Shown here in pieces: positions 1-7,397 of a stretch of DNA of 36,517 nt. The DNA is from a virus. The DNA is taken from the IMG/VR virus record IMGVR_UViG_3300021139_000056, positions 1 through 36,517 of that record. The stretch is one strand, 5' to 3'. The notes beneath the pieces were generated by a model, which did not search any database, was not told the origin of the DNA, and saw nothing but the letters and a program-made list of their open reading frames with translations. Position 1 is the first letter of the stretch. Each line of letters starts with the position of its first letter. Position numbers and translations under genes: made by a program.

Positions 1-242
1 GTGATGCTACCGTTGAGGGATGCTTTAAGTATGCTATCCTGCTCACTAGTAGCACTTAGCAAACTAGGGATGCTCATAACATCTTCTATGCTTGCCTGTT
101 TGCTTGCCTGCTTATTTAGTTCCAGTTTAGCAAGCTTGAGCCTAATTGCTGCACTGGTAAGACTTTGGGCATCTCGAAGAAGTAGCGAGTTTAAATACTC
201 GAGTTCTTTGTTTGATAGGTTAACTCTTAATGACTTACTCAT
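1..242 (-). CDS. Partial ribbon-helix-helix-like small protein
   Basis: The frame is open from an ATG at 242 down to the window edge (80 codons visible, C-terminus missing). The N-terminus begins MSKSLRVNLSNKELEYLNSL. A short strand (KSLRVNL) is followed by two helices (about residues 11-24 and 28-40, ending SAAIRLKLAKLE), the pattern of a ribbon-helix-helix (CopG/Arc-like) DNA-binding protein. The rest is Ser/Gln-rich and may form a coiled region. Its start overlaps the end of the upstream gene (ATGAGTAA), so it is translationally coupled to it. Role as a phage regulator is inference from the fold pattern only. Confidence 0.6.
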   Translation of the reverse strand, partial: MSKSLRVNLSNKELEYLNSLLLRDAQSLTSAAIRLKLAKLELNKQASKQASIEDVMSIPSLLSATSEQDSILKASLNGSI

Positions 243-591
243 AACTAACTGCCCAGAATCTTGTGCGAGAACTTTCTTTGGTAATACTTTCTCCAAGTAA
301 AATACCTATTAATAAGTCAAGATCATGTAAGTAACCTTTATTAAAAGTCGCCCTATTAATGGGTAGTGGAATCTCTAGGACTATCGGAACAGTACTAAAG
401 ATATTCCCAGTTAGTCCACGCTTAACAAAATTATTATCTCCATTGCTACCTAACATGTTTAGTTTATATAACAAGATTAAATCACTTCTAAGCCTGTTAT
501 AAGCTGCTATCTCATCAGCATCAGATGAGGCTAACTCCATTACTAGAGTTAAGTTAAGTTTTATATGCCTAATGTTTTTATTCATACTCAT
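235..591 (-). CDS. Hypothetical protein, 118 aa
   Basis: Begins MSMNKNIRHIKLNLTLVMEL, with AGGA about ten bases upstream of the ATG. No recognisable domain; there is no signal peptide or membrane segment. The protein is mixed alpha/beta in appearance and ends FWAVSYE. It is the second gene of a three-gene minus-strand operon (929 to the left edge) driven by the promoter at 985-1013. Its leader shares a 23-bp sequence with the leader of the gene before it. Function unknown. Confidence 0.65.
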   Translation of the reverse strand: MSMNKNIRHIKLNLTLVMELASSDADEIAAYNRLRSDLILLYKLNMLGSNGDNNFVKRGLTGNIFSTVPIVLEIPLPINRATFNKGYLHDLDLLIGILLGESITKESSRTRFWAVSYE

Positions 592-604
592 GATTATAAT
601 CCTA

Positions 605-627
605 TCTAAGTTGATTGCTTGTTGTTT
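605..627 (-). repeat. Leader repeat copy 1 (23 bp)
   Basis: The block starting TCTAAGTTGATTGCTTGTTG on the plus strand lies just upstream of the ATG at 591 on the minus strand. The same 23 bases, with one C/T difference, lie upstream of the next gene (944-966). This may be a shared translation leader or the product of a local duplication. Confidence 0.7.
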
Positions 628-929
628 TAGTTACTAGGTGCTAACTCTAATCTAATATTAAAGTATTGACCTAGAGTGCTACCAAAAGGTTGAAACAGTT
701 CATTAATAAGAGTTTCATTCATATCAGGTTCCCCCCTTTTTACTAATAGATACAAAGTTCTTATTTCGATAGTGTCGAATACTTGTAGGTCATTTTTTAC
801 TTTATACTTAACCCTTACATCTATTGTAGGGTTAAAAACCTGAGATACTCTAAGAATTTCTTCAATTCTTATTTGAGCTACATCACTCAGAGTTTTAGTA
901 GCTGTAAATGTATGTATTATTTTTGCCAT
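627..929 (-). CDS. Hypothetical protein, 100 aa
   Basis: Begins MAKIIHTFTATKTLSDVAQI. The purine-rich stretch GAGAGAGTAAG stands in front of the ATG as a weak ribosome site. No motif is recognised: a predicted helix (LSDVAQIRIEEILRVSQ) followed by beta-rich sequence (IDVRVKYKV, IEIRTLYLLVKR). First gene after the minus-strand promoter at 985-1013, so probably an early-expressed phage protein. Function unknown. Confidence 0.65.
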   Translation of the reverse strand: MAKIIHTFTATKTLSDVAQIRIEEILRVSQVFNPTIDVRVKYKVKNDLQVFDTIEIRTLYLLVKRGEPDMNETLINELFQPFGSTLGQYFNIRLELAPSN

Positions 930-943
930 GGTCTTACTCTCTC

Positions 944-966
944 TCTAAGTTGATTGTTTGTTGTTT
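944..966 (-). repeat. Leader repeat copy 2 (23 bp)
   Basis: Near-identical to 605-627 (one mismatch, TTGATTGTTTG versus TTGATTGCTTG). It sits directly upstream of the ATG at 929, in the same relative position as copy 1 for its gene. Confidence 0.7.
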
Positions 967-984
967 ACTGCTGATTGAGCATAT

Positions 985-1013
985 AGTCTAGCAGTAAAAT
1001 TAAATTGTGTCAA
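985..1013 (-). promoter_or_regulatory. Sigma70-like promoter for the left minus-strand operon
   Basis: On the minus strand TTGACA (1013-1008) is followed after 17 bases by TAGACT (990-985). The -35 is a perfect consensus and the -10 matches four of six positions. The half-site TGCCAT (1020-1015) touches the upstream edge of the -35, so the promoter is placed to be controlled by whatever binds the ATGGCA/TGCCAT sites. The first start codon is at 929. Confidence 0.6.
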
Positions 1014-1014
1014 T

Positions 1015-1512
1015 ATGGCATTTTTTGCCTATTTTCACTTTTTTCGCGCTTTTTTGGTTGTTGATGGCATTTGTGCCATTATGCCACGCCCTACATTCCC
1101 TATTTTCCCCTTTTTTCCCTCGATTCCTGCTATTACCTATTCCTAGCGCCCCTTACTGCTATCTAAGTCTACTACCATAATCCACTACCCACCAAACCCT
1201 ACCTAATACCCCCTATATAGTGGGTATTTCCAGACCTGGGAGGATATCTGATTCTAAACCCTAACTAAAAAATTAAGTAATTAATTACTTAATTATACCC
1301 CCTACCCATGCCCTAGAAGCTCACTACTAAGGACTGCTACTACTAGAGCAGGTAGGTGATAGGGTAGGTAGTAGCAAGCGTGTGAAAAGGGGCATAAAAT
1401 GGGAATATACCCCGTGCCATCATGGCACTTATGCCACCAACAGCCATTTTCACCCATTTTATGCCATTTTATGAGTTTTTTGGCTGTGAATGGCATAATT
1501 GCCATTTTGGCA
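1015..1512. promoter_or_regulatory. Cluster of ATGGCA/TGCCAT palindromic operators or iterons
   Basis: About ten TGGCA/TGCCA half-sites occur in two groups. Perfect inverted sites are ATGGCA-TTTG-TGCCAT (1064-1079), ATGGCA-TAAT-TGCCAT (1490-1505), TGGCA-CTTA-TGCCA (1423-1436) and GTGCCAT-C-ATGGCAC (1414-1428). GGCA-N5-TGCC also occurs at about 1017-1029. The heptamer CCATTTT is repeated at exactly 10-bp steps (1444, 1454, 1464), i.e. on one face of the helix. The region lies between two minus-strand gene groups and has no convincing gene. A repressor-operator region or an iteron-type replication origin would both fit. Confidence 0.65.
1271..1294. repeat. Perfect 24-bp AT-rich palindrome
   Basis: AATTAAGTAATT is followed immediately by its own reverse complement with no spacer and no mismatch. 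The flanking bases do not extend the symmetry. It lies between the two groups of ATGGCA sites. There is no T-tract suggestive of a terminator beyond the palindrome itself. Possible dimer-binding site or origin element. Confidence 0.8.
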
Positions 1513-1534
1513 CAATTCACACTACTAGCAAGTT

Positions 1535-1723
1535 TTAAGGTTTCTTCATCCAGCGACTGTTAGCACTGTTATGGTTATCCCTTAGATACAGATGCTTATA
1601 GTCCTGCATCATGTGAGGGTTATTAGCAATATGTTTCTTGGCTTGCCTCACACTATCAAATGATAGTAACCTCTCGCCACTTGCGAGTAGATCAAAGTTA
1701 TACCTAAATGTAATAGTATTCAT
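1535..1723 (-). CDS. Hypothetical protein, 62 aa
   Basis: ATG at 1723 is chosen because GGAGG stands eight bases upstream; a TTG five codons earlier lies inside that ribosome site. The protein begins MNTITFRYNFDLLASGERLL and is basic and polar, ending SRWMKKP. The form recalls small phage proteins of unknown function. It follows the 87-residue gene by 15 bases and is probably in the same transcript. Confidence 0.6.
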   Translation of the reverse strand: MNTITFRYNFDLLASGERLLSFDSVRQAKKHIANNPHMMQDYKHLYLRDNHNSANSRWMKKP

Positions 1724-1738
1724 GTTAGTGTCCTCCAA

Positions 1739-2002
1739 TTAAAATAACTGTATGTTATACAGTGTGATAAGGATGTCCCTATCACTGCTGTGACAAAAGA
1801 CCTCATAACCTAGTAGCGTGAGAACTTGTCGTAGAGCATTACAATCCTTTGTAAGATCCTTTATACTCCTATCAGTGCGCAAGGTAATAGAGTGATCATT
1901 GTATTCAATAGTGAACAAGTCACATAAGCAGTAGCAAGTTAGTTGAATAAGCTCTTTCAGTGCATCAGGGGAAAGTCTAAGAGTAGTAGTGGGTGTGGTC
2001 AT
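1739..2002 (-). CDS. Hypothetical protein, 87 aa
   Basis: Begins MTTPTTTLRLSPDALKELIQ, with GAGG eight bases upstream of the ATG. It contains CYCLCDLF and later FCHSSD, but no regular zinc-binding spacing. No domain recognised. First gene of the small two-gene minus-strand group that reads away from the late operon. Function unknown. Confidence 0.6.
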   Translation of the reverse strand: MTTPTTTLRLSPDALKELIQLTCYCLCDLFTIEYNDHSITLRTDRSIKDLTKDCNALRQVLTLLGYEVFCHSSDRDILITLYNIQLF

Positions 2003-2651
2003 GGTAGTAGCCTCAAGTAATGTGATAGTTAATTAATGGTTTCAGTTAATAAATAATGCCTTCACTATACTTATAGCATTACCTATGCCAACTTCATACC
2101 GCTTGCATACAAGTCCCATAAACCTGTTATATATCAACAGCTTACACCATACATCTCCCAAACTTATCACTCCTTACTACCATCTCACAGTACTACTATC
2201 CCCTAATAATGCACCACATCAGTGCTACTACTGCACCAAATTGGAAAACATGAACATAATCAATAGTTTATAACTACCTATTTGCACCACTCTGGAACAA
2301 AAATAATTAAAAGCAACAAAAACATAGACTTAGTAGTACTAGATACTGCTACCGATTCCCAGTACCTATTCCCAGTAACCCTTCCCAGCACTAACGCCTA
2401 CTCCCATACTGCTCCCCATACCTACTAACCAACATCCCCAGCGGCTGACAAATAGGCCGAGGGTATGAGACCTTTTTAGGGGCTGCTGCCTGTTGCCTAC
2501 CTATTGAACCACCCAAAAATTTCTAAACTTTTTTCAGTATCTCTCTTGGCAAGTACCTAAGCTTAACTCTCTCAAATGCAGCATCGTACTGCTTCTTGGA
2601 ATCTACCCTATACTGGCATCAACATCAAAAGGGCGCCTAGGGGAGGTACAG
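2003..2651. other. Non-coding region between divergent gene blocks
   Basis: About 650 bases with no supported gene. The plus strand is unusually C-rich and G-poor from about 2090 to 2430. It holds three copies of TTCCCAGYA at an exact 13-bp period (2356-2364, 2369-2377, 2382-2390) and an A-rich stretch at about 2293-2326. Promoters for the late operon should lie here, but I could not find a good consensus. A packaging (pac/cos) site is also expected near the small terminase gene but is not identifiable by eye. Confidence 0.5.
2356..2390. repeat. Three 13-bp-spaced TTCCCAGYA repeats
   Basis: TTCCCAGTA at 2356 and 2369 and TTCCCAGCA at 2382, each start exactly 13 bases after the last. Weaker C-rich relatives (CTCCCATA, CTCCCCATA) follow up to about 2420. 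Iteron-like; the function is unknown. It could be a binding array for the neighbouring small terminase or a regulator. Confidence 0.55.
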
Positions 2652-3269
2652 ATGGAGGCAGTAAGCAGTAAGCAGTATGTAGGTATGCAAGCTAAGATCC
2701 TAGGCTTCCTAGGCTCAGGTATCTCAGCAGAGAAAGTAGCAGCAGCAGTAGGATGTGATCCCAGCTATATAAGCCAGTTACTAGCGGATGAGGAGTTTGC
2801 GCTAGCAGTAAGTGATAAGAGGCTGCTCTCCTTAGGGGAAGCTACTGCTAGGGATGACAGGTTGAATCGGATAGAGGATACCATTATCTCCAGGACAGAG
2901 GAACTGATAAAGAGTCCGCTAGCATTCAAGAGTCCAATGGATGCAGTAAGGGCACTTACTATGGTGAATGGGCTTAAGAGGAGAGGCAGTGAGGGAGCTA
3001 TGCAAACTACTCAGCATTCAGTAGTAGTGCAGCTAGTATTACCTCAGATAACAGCGCAGAAGTTCACAGTAGATGTGAATAATCAAGTAATTAAAACCGG
3101 TGAGCAAAGTCTTGTAACTATTCCTAGTGGAGGTGTGCAAGAACTGGCAGCCATCCATAAGGAACTCGATAGAGAGAGTAGGAGTATAGAACATGAACAG
3201 AGTATTACACAGTACCATAAGGGTAGAGGTAGTAAGGGCAGCCCCCTTAAGCTCGAAGATTTTTCGTGA
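2652..3269 (+). CDS. terS: Putative terminase small subunit
   Basis: Protein of 205 residues with GGAGG nine bases before the ATG. Residues about 14-50 (ILGFLGSGISAEKVAAAVGC then DPSYISQLLADEEFALAV) form a helix-turn-helix as in small terminases, which recognise the packaging site and hand DNA to the large subunit. The middle is helical (RIEDTIISRTEELI), as in the oligomerisation part of such proteins, and the C-terminus is charged and probably flexible. Assignment rests on the HTH plus the position just before the large terminase; sequence alone would not prove it. Confidence 0.7.
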   Translation: MEAVSSKQYVGMQAKILGFLGSGISAEKVAAAVGCDPSYISQLLADEEFALAVSDKRLLSLGEATARDDRLNRIEDTIISRTEELIKSPLAFKSPMDAVRALTMVNGLKRRGSEGAMQTTQHSVVVQLVLPQITAQKFTVDVNNQVIKTGEQSLVTIPSGGVQELAAIHKELDRESRSIEHEQSITQYHKGRGSKGSPLKLEDFS

Positions 3270-3309
3270 TAGCCACAGACCTACTAGCAACTTGCAGGAG
3301 TCAGCAGCA

Positions 3310-3387
3310 ATGACAGCTAAGGCAGTAGCAGCTAAGAGGATGTTGGCTAGTATGGGTAGTATAGGTAGCATAGGTGCAGCATGCTAG
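3310..3387 (+). CDS. Possible 25-aa peptide between the terminase genes
   Basis: ATG at 3310 has AGGAG upstream (3296-3300, spacing 9). It encodes a short Ala/Gly/Ser-rich peptide beginning MTAKAVAAKRMLASMG and ending GAAC. It could be a genuine micro-protein or a translation bridge between the terminase genes. The only support is the ribosome site. Confidence 0.3.
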   Translation: MTAKAVAAKRMLASMGSIGSIGAAC

Positions 3388-3397
3388 TAGGTAAAGT

Positions 3398-3466
3398 CCA
3401 GGGTCGCACGAATCAGGCAAGCCTAGTAGCACACGAAGCGAAGCGAGTAGTGCGCCCTTGGCGACC
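3398..3466 (+). other. Two mutually exclusive hairpins between terminase genes
   Basis: CCAGGG-T-CGCAC (3398-3409) pairs with GTGCG-CCC-T-TGG (3450-3461), eleven pairs with single-base bulges. Alternatively GGTCGC (3402-3407) pairs with GCGACC (3461-3466). The two cannot form together. A further hairpin GGAGC/GCTCC and a CCCCAAGGGG run follow before the large terminase ATG at 3536. Possible RNA processing or translational control element. Confidence 0.5.
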
Positions 3467-3535
3467 AGATGAGGAGCACACAAGCATTAGCTCCCAGTTA
3501 GTTAGTAGCCCCAAGGGGCGAAGCGGAGCAAGCCA

Positions 3536-5050
3536 ATGGTAGAGACCTCCTTAGAACCTTCTCTAGATGCAGACTTAGCTAATGGATCCTATAACCAGCA
3601 GGATGCTTATGAGCTAGCTAAGACAGATATGGACTTCTTGGCAGGAGTGGCACTTCCTCATGTTACTGAGTATGCCTTCCCTCCTATCTTCTTAGCTATC
3701 TGGGCAATGCTTCTTACCTATGTATATCGCCTCCGAGATTTCACAAAGATAGCAATAGGCTTGCCTAGGGGTTTTGGGAAGACCTCAGTACTCAAGCTCT
3801 TCTGCCTCTTCTGTATACTGTACACCAATAAAAAGTTCCTACTGGTGTTCGGCCCAACTGCTGGACATGCTGAGAATACTCTTAGTGATATAGTGGATAT
3901 GTTGGATGAGCCTAATGTCAAGGCCATCTATGGAGATTGGAGAGTGGGTCTGGAAAAGGATACACAAGCAGTAAAGAAGTTTGGCTTTCGTGGTAGGAAC
4001 ATCATACTAGCAGCTCTTGGTCAGGGAGGTTCAGTTCGAGGGCTTAACATAAAGAACTCTAGACCTGATGTAATGATCTTTGATGATATCCAGAGTCAGG
4101 AGGATTCAGAGAGTCCCACTATTAGTGCAGCTATGGAGCGATGGATGTTAGGTACTGCTATGAAGGCTGCTAGCCATAAAGGTTGCCTCTATATTTTTGT
4201 AGCTAATATGTATGCTACTGAATGGAGCTTACTTAAGAGGCTTAAAAGAAACCCTGAATGGCTCAAGTTCATTGCTGGAGGAATACTAGCTGACGGTACT
4301 AGTTTATGGGAAGCTCTTAAACCCCTCAAGCAGTTGCTTGCTGAGTTCCGTAATGACCTCATGTCTGGCCACCCAGAGCTCTTCTATAGTGAGGTACTTA
4401 ATGATGAGAACGCTAGTGTTAATACTCACATAGCTTTGTCCAAGATGCCAGTCTACCCATATGATTCTGATGAACCTAGTGCGGGTAACTTCATAGTAAT
4501 TGACCCCTCTAATGATAAAGTCAATAGTGATGCAGTATCTATTGGCTTGTTCCATGTAATAGAGGGTAAGGCAGTAGTACGCAGGATAATAGAAGGTAGG
4601 TTCTCACCAGGAGAGACCATCAAGCAGACCCTTACACTAGCTATAGAGACTGGCACCAGTTTGATAGTTATAGAAGGTAATGCTTATCAGTACTCGCTAT
4701 GCTACTGGTTTAAATATTTCCAAGATCGACTAGGTCTTTATGAGATTAATGCAGTGCCTATATATAGCGGTACTCGCAGTAAAAATGCTAGAATCCTTGA
4801 TATGTTTAAGGCGCTACTTAGCGGGGAATTGCCTATACACCCTGAATGCCTTGCTCAGGTAGCCCATCAGATCATCCACTTCAACGCACTAAAGACTAAC
4901 AATGTAGATGGCATACTAGACTTACTTACCTATGCCACAAGAGTACTAACTGAATATCCCCACTTCATAGTAATAAACAATCCTTTTGGAGAACTAGCTA
5001 ATGGTAACATACCAGGAGTGTTAGAGATCCATGAGACGTGTTTGTTCTAA
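3536..5050 (+). CDS. terL: Terminase large subunit
   Basis: A 504-residue DNA-packaging motor: ATPase plus headful/cos nuclease, docking on the portal. Walker A is GLPRGFGKTS (75-84), Walker B VMIFDDI (179-185, with two Asp), and GGSVRG (164-169) precedes it. The RNase H-like nuclease domain shows D323 in FIVIDPSND, E380 in VIEGNAYQ and Asp residues at about 458-462 (VDGILDLL). The length is usual for the family. GGAG lies seven bases upstream of the ATG. Flanked by the small terminase and portal as expected. Confidence 0.92.
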   Translation: MVETSLEPSLDADLANGSYNQQDAYELAKTDMDFLAGVALPHVTEYAFPPIFLAIWAMLLTYVYRLRDFTKIAIGLPRGFGKTSVLKLFCLFCILYTNKKFLLVFGPTAGHAENTLSDIVDMLDEPNVKAIYGDWRVGLEKDTQAVKKFGFRGRNIILAALGQGGSVRGLNIKNSRPDVMIFDDIQSQEDSESPTISAAMERWMLGTAMKAASHKGCLYIFVANMYATEWSLLKRLKRNPEWLKFIAGGILADGTSLWEALKPLKQLLAEFRNDLMSGHPELFYSEVLNDENASVNTHIALSKMPVYPYDSDEPSAGNFIVIDPSNDKVNSDAVSIGLFHVIEGKAVVRRIIEGRFSPGETIKQTLTLAIETGTSLIVIEGNAYQYSLCYWFKYFQDRLGLYEINAVPIYSGTRSKNARILDMFKALLSGELPIHPECLAQVAHQIIHFNALKTNNVDGILDLLTYATRVLTEYPHFIVINNPFGELANGNIPGVLEIHETCLF

Positions 5051-5070
5051 TAACCCTCCAGGAGCGCAGA

Positions 5071-7119
5071 ATGGCAGCATCAACAAGCATGACCCAACTA
5101 TCTAGTAAGAGCCAAGCTGGCTTAGTAGACTTTCTAAGGAAGCAGAAGATAGGGTGGAAATCCTACTATTCCATACGTAACGCTATGGAGGTGATAGATA
5201 GGGAGTACTACAGGGAAAGCAATAAACTAAAAGATAATCAAAGAGCCGATCTAGCTAATAGAATGGGAGATGCAGACAAGTTCAGGGATATAACTGTTCC
5301 AGTAGTCATGCCTCAAGTCGAGACCTTTGTTACCTACCTTACCAGCGTCTTCTTAACAGGGGAACCCATCTTTGGTGTAGTAGCCTCTCCTGAGTATGAA
5401 GATGCAGCTCTTATGGTAGAAGCTGTAATAGCAGACCAAGCTACCTTTGGAGGTTGGAGGGCAGAGCTAATTAAGTTCTTTAGAGATAATGGCAAGTACT
5501 CGCTTGGAGCTTGTGAAGTATCTTGGGATGCAGTAACTACTGCAGTACTAGAAAGTGATGCTAAGTTCAGTCTTAAGGAAGGTAAGCCCAAGAATGTGGT
5601 ATGGGAAGGTAATCGCATCAAAAGACTTGATCTATACAATACCTTCTGGGATACTAGAGTAGCTCCAGGGGATGTAGCTAAGTTTGGGGAGTTTGCAGGT
5701 TATGACCAGATGGTATCTCGTACTCACCTTAAGCAACTTATCGCTGCACTGCCAGAAGTAATTACTGCAAATCTAGTACAAGCTTTCGAAAGTGGTACTC
5801 CTCTCGATCAGTACTATATACCCCAAATCAACCCTAATAGTTTGGTAGCCTTAGGGTATAATCCAGCAGGTGAGGAGAATTGGTTCAGTTGGGCAGGTAT
5901 AGCGGATGGTAGGGCTGATATAGCCTATCGTGGCCAGTATGTATGGACTACCTTGTATGCTCGCATTTTGCCTAGTGAGTTTGGTATTAAGGTACCTAGT
6001 CCTAATACTGCACAGGTGTGGAAATTATATATAGTGAACTATACTACCCTAGTGTATGCTGAACGCCAGACTAATGCCCATGATATGATACCTATCATCT
6101 TTTCCTGCCCGAATGATGATGGCCTTAAGTACCAGACCAAGAGTCTTGCTAGTAATGTGCAACCTTTGCAGCAAGTAGCTAGCGCTATGATGAATTCCTT
6201 GGTAGCCTCCAGAAGAAGAGCTATTAGTGATCGAGGTATCTATAACCCACTATATATTAATAAGGCAGATATAAATAGTAATAACCCTTCTGCCAAGATA
6301 CCTTGTAAACCTACTGCATATGCAGGGGTAGCTCTAAATGAGATGTACTATAGTATACCTTTTAATGATGACCAAGCTAGCACTCTTATGCAAGGTATTA
6401 GTACCATGCTTAACTTTGCAGATACAGTTTCCGGCCAGAATAAAGCACAGCAAGGTCAGTTTGTTAAGGGTAACAAGACTCTACATGAGTATGATGATAT
6501 CATGGGTAATGCTGATGGTAGGTCTCGCTTAGCAGCTATAGTAATGGAAGATCAATTCTTTAGTGTTGCTAAGCAGATACTAAAGATTAATATCTTGCAG
6601 TTCCAAAGTACTAGCGATCTATATCATGAAGTACAGGATAAGACAGTAACTATCGACCCGCTAGTGTTACGTAATGCCAGCTTCAAGTTTAAGATCAGTG
6701 ACGGCCTAGTACCTTCAGATAAGTTAATTAATGAAGGTGCTTGGCAGTCTGCACTGCAGGTAATAGGTAGTAGCCCCCAGATAGGCAGCGCCTACAATCT
6801 CGGCCCGATGTTCTCGTACTTGATGAAGACCCAAGGTGCAGATATTCGAGACTTCGAAAAGCCAGCACAGCAGATCCAATACGAGCAGGCTATACAATCT
6901 TGGCAGCAAACTGTTATGAGTATCCTCAAGCAGAATCCAGAAGCTACTGCTAAGCAGTTCCCTCCTCAGCCTATGCCAGTACAGTTTGGCCTAGGTACAG
7001 ACGGCAAGCCTACTGGCCAGCCTGCTCCTGGAGATGAGTCTCAAGAGAGTATTGTACAGAAGATAATGGAGGCTAGTAACCCAAATGCAGAACAACAAGA
7101 ACCTGCAAGCGAGGCATAA
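5071..7119 (+). CDS. Portal protein
   Basis: A 682-residue protein directly after the large terminase. Start at 5071 (MAASTSMTQ) is chosen for AGGAG seven bases upstream; the frame is open further left, but only through the terminase end. The N-terminal part (about 25-110) has the long helices and charged loops seen in podovirus portals (RNAMEVIDREYYRESNKL, PQVETFVTYLTSVFLTGEP). The C-terminus is Gln/Pro-rich and disordered. It would form the dodecameric vertex ring through which DNA enters and leaves. The call rests on order, size and general sequence character. Confidence 0.85.
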   Translation: MAASTSMTQLSSKSQAGLVDFLRKQKIGWKSYYSIRNAMEVIDREYYRESNKLKDNQRADLANRMGDADKFRDITVPVVMPQVETFVTYLTSVFLTGEPIFGVVASPEYEDAALMVEAVIADQATFGGWRAELIKFFRDNGKYSLGACEVSWDAVTTAVLESDAKFSLKEGKPKNVVWEGNRIKRLDLYNTFWDTRVAPGDVAKFGEFAGYDQMVSRTHLKQLIAALPEVITANLVQAFESGTPLDQYYIPQINPNSLVALGYNPAGEENWFSWAGIADGRADIAYRGQYVWTTLYARILPSEFGIKVPSPNTAQVWKLYIVNYTTLVYAERQTNAHDMIPIIFSCPNDDGLKYQTKSLASNVQPLQQVASAMMNSLVASRRRAISDRGIYNPLYINKADINSNNPSAKIPCKPTAYAGVALNEMYYSIPFNDDQASTLMQGISTMLNFADTVSGQNKAQQGQFVKGNKTLHEYDDIMGNADGRSRLAAIVMEDQFFSVAKQILKINILQFQSTSDLYHEVQDKTVTIDPLVLRNASFKFKISDGLVPSDKLINEGAWQSALQVIGSSPQIGSAYNLGPMFSYLMKTQGADIRDFEKPAQQIQYEQAIQSWQQTVMSILKQNPEATAKQFPPQPMPVQFGLGTDGKPTGQPAPGDESQESIVQKIMEASNPNAEQQEPASEA

Positions 7120-7140
7120 TCCAGTAACTACTAGAAGCAC

Positions 7141-7193
7141 CCTTCCGAGGCCGTGAGCTAGATTTGGCAGTGGGGCGTGAGCAGAGCGGAAGG
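7141..7193 (+). other. Hairpin upstream of the structured RNA
   Basis: CCTTCCG (7141-7147) pairs perfectly with CGGAAGG (7187-7193). The loop contains CGTGAGC twice (7152-7158 and 7176-7182). It lies 21 bases after the portal stop and directly before the larger nested structure at 7195-7318; no T-tract follows, so it is not a simple terminator. Confidence 0.55.
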
Positions 7194-7194
7194 T

Positions 7195-7318
7195 TGTTTG
7201 CAAAGGTTCCAAGTCAAGGGCGAAGTAAGTAAATACCGGAGCAAGGAGCGTTAGCGACGCAGCGAGGATGATTTACGCAACTGAGAGCGAAGCGTCCCTT
7301 TACCTTGGAAAGCAAACA
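7195..7318 (+). ncRNA. Structured RNA element, copy 1
   Basis: Nested helices: TGTTTGC/GCAAACA (7195-7201 with 7312-7318), TTCCAAG/CTTGGAA (7207-7213 with 7304-7310), AAGGG/CCCTT (7216-7220 with 7296-7300), GTAAAT/ATTTAC (7229-7234 with 7271-7276), and an inner hairpin GCGT-TAGCG-ACGC (7248-7260). A related element on the opposite strand (31730-31847) shares AGTCAAGG, AATACC, GCAGCGAGG and GCAAC blocks and keeps the same helices with compensatory changes. It ends 79 bases before the next start codon. It may be a cis-acting leader, an RNase III processing site, a stand-alone small RNA or a mobile RNA. I do not recognise a known family. Confidence 0.7.
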
Positions 7319-7397
7319 TGCCTTACGATATTGCCGCGCTCCCTGCTCTAGCTCTTAGGCCGAACCTCTATTCATATTAACTACTAGGAGTACCTTA

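Noticed and set aside
1302-1520. 72-aa minus-strand open frame beginning MNCAKMAIMP
   Set aside because: Starts with GTG without a ribosome site and lies wholly on the ATGGCA/TGCCAT operator array, which explains its repeated residues. No protein-like features.
2085-2273. 62-aa plus-strand open frame beginning MPTSYRLHTS
   Set aside because: No ribosome site; its composition is that of a C-rich non-coding stretch translated by chance.
2450-2500. Possible terminator GGGTATGAGACCTTTTT near 2460-2480
   Set aside because: The stem is only three to four pairs, and no gene ends nearby on that strand.
7141-7345. Group I or group II intron, or a homing element, after the portal gene
   Set aside because: No interrupted gene, no endonuclease frame and no recognisable intron core. 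The element lies neatly between complete genes.
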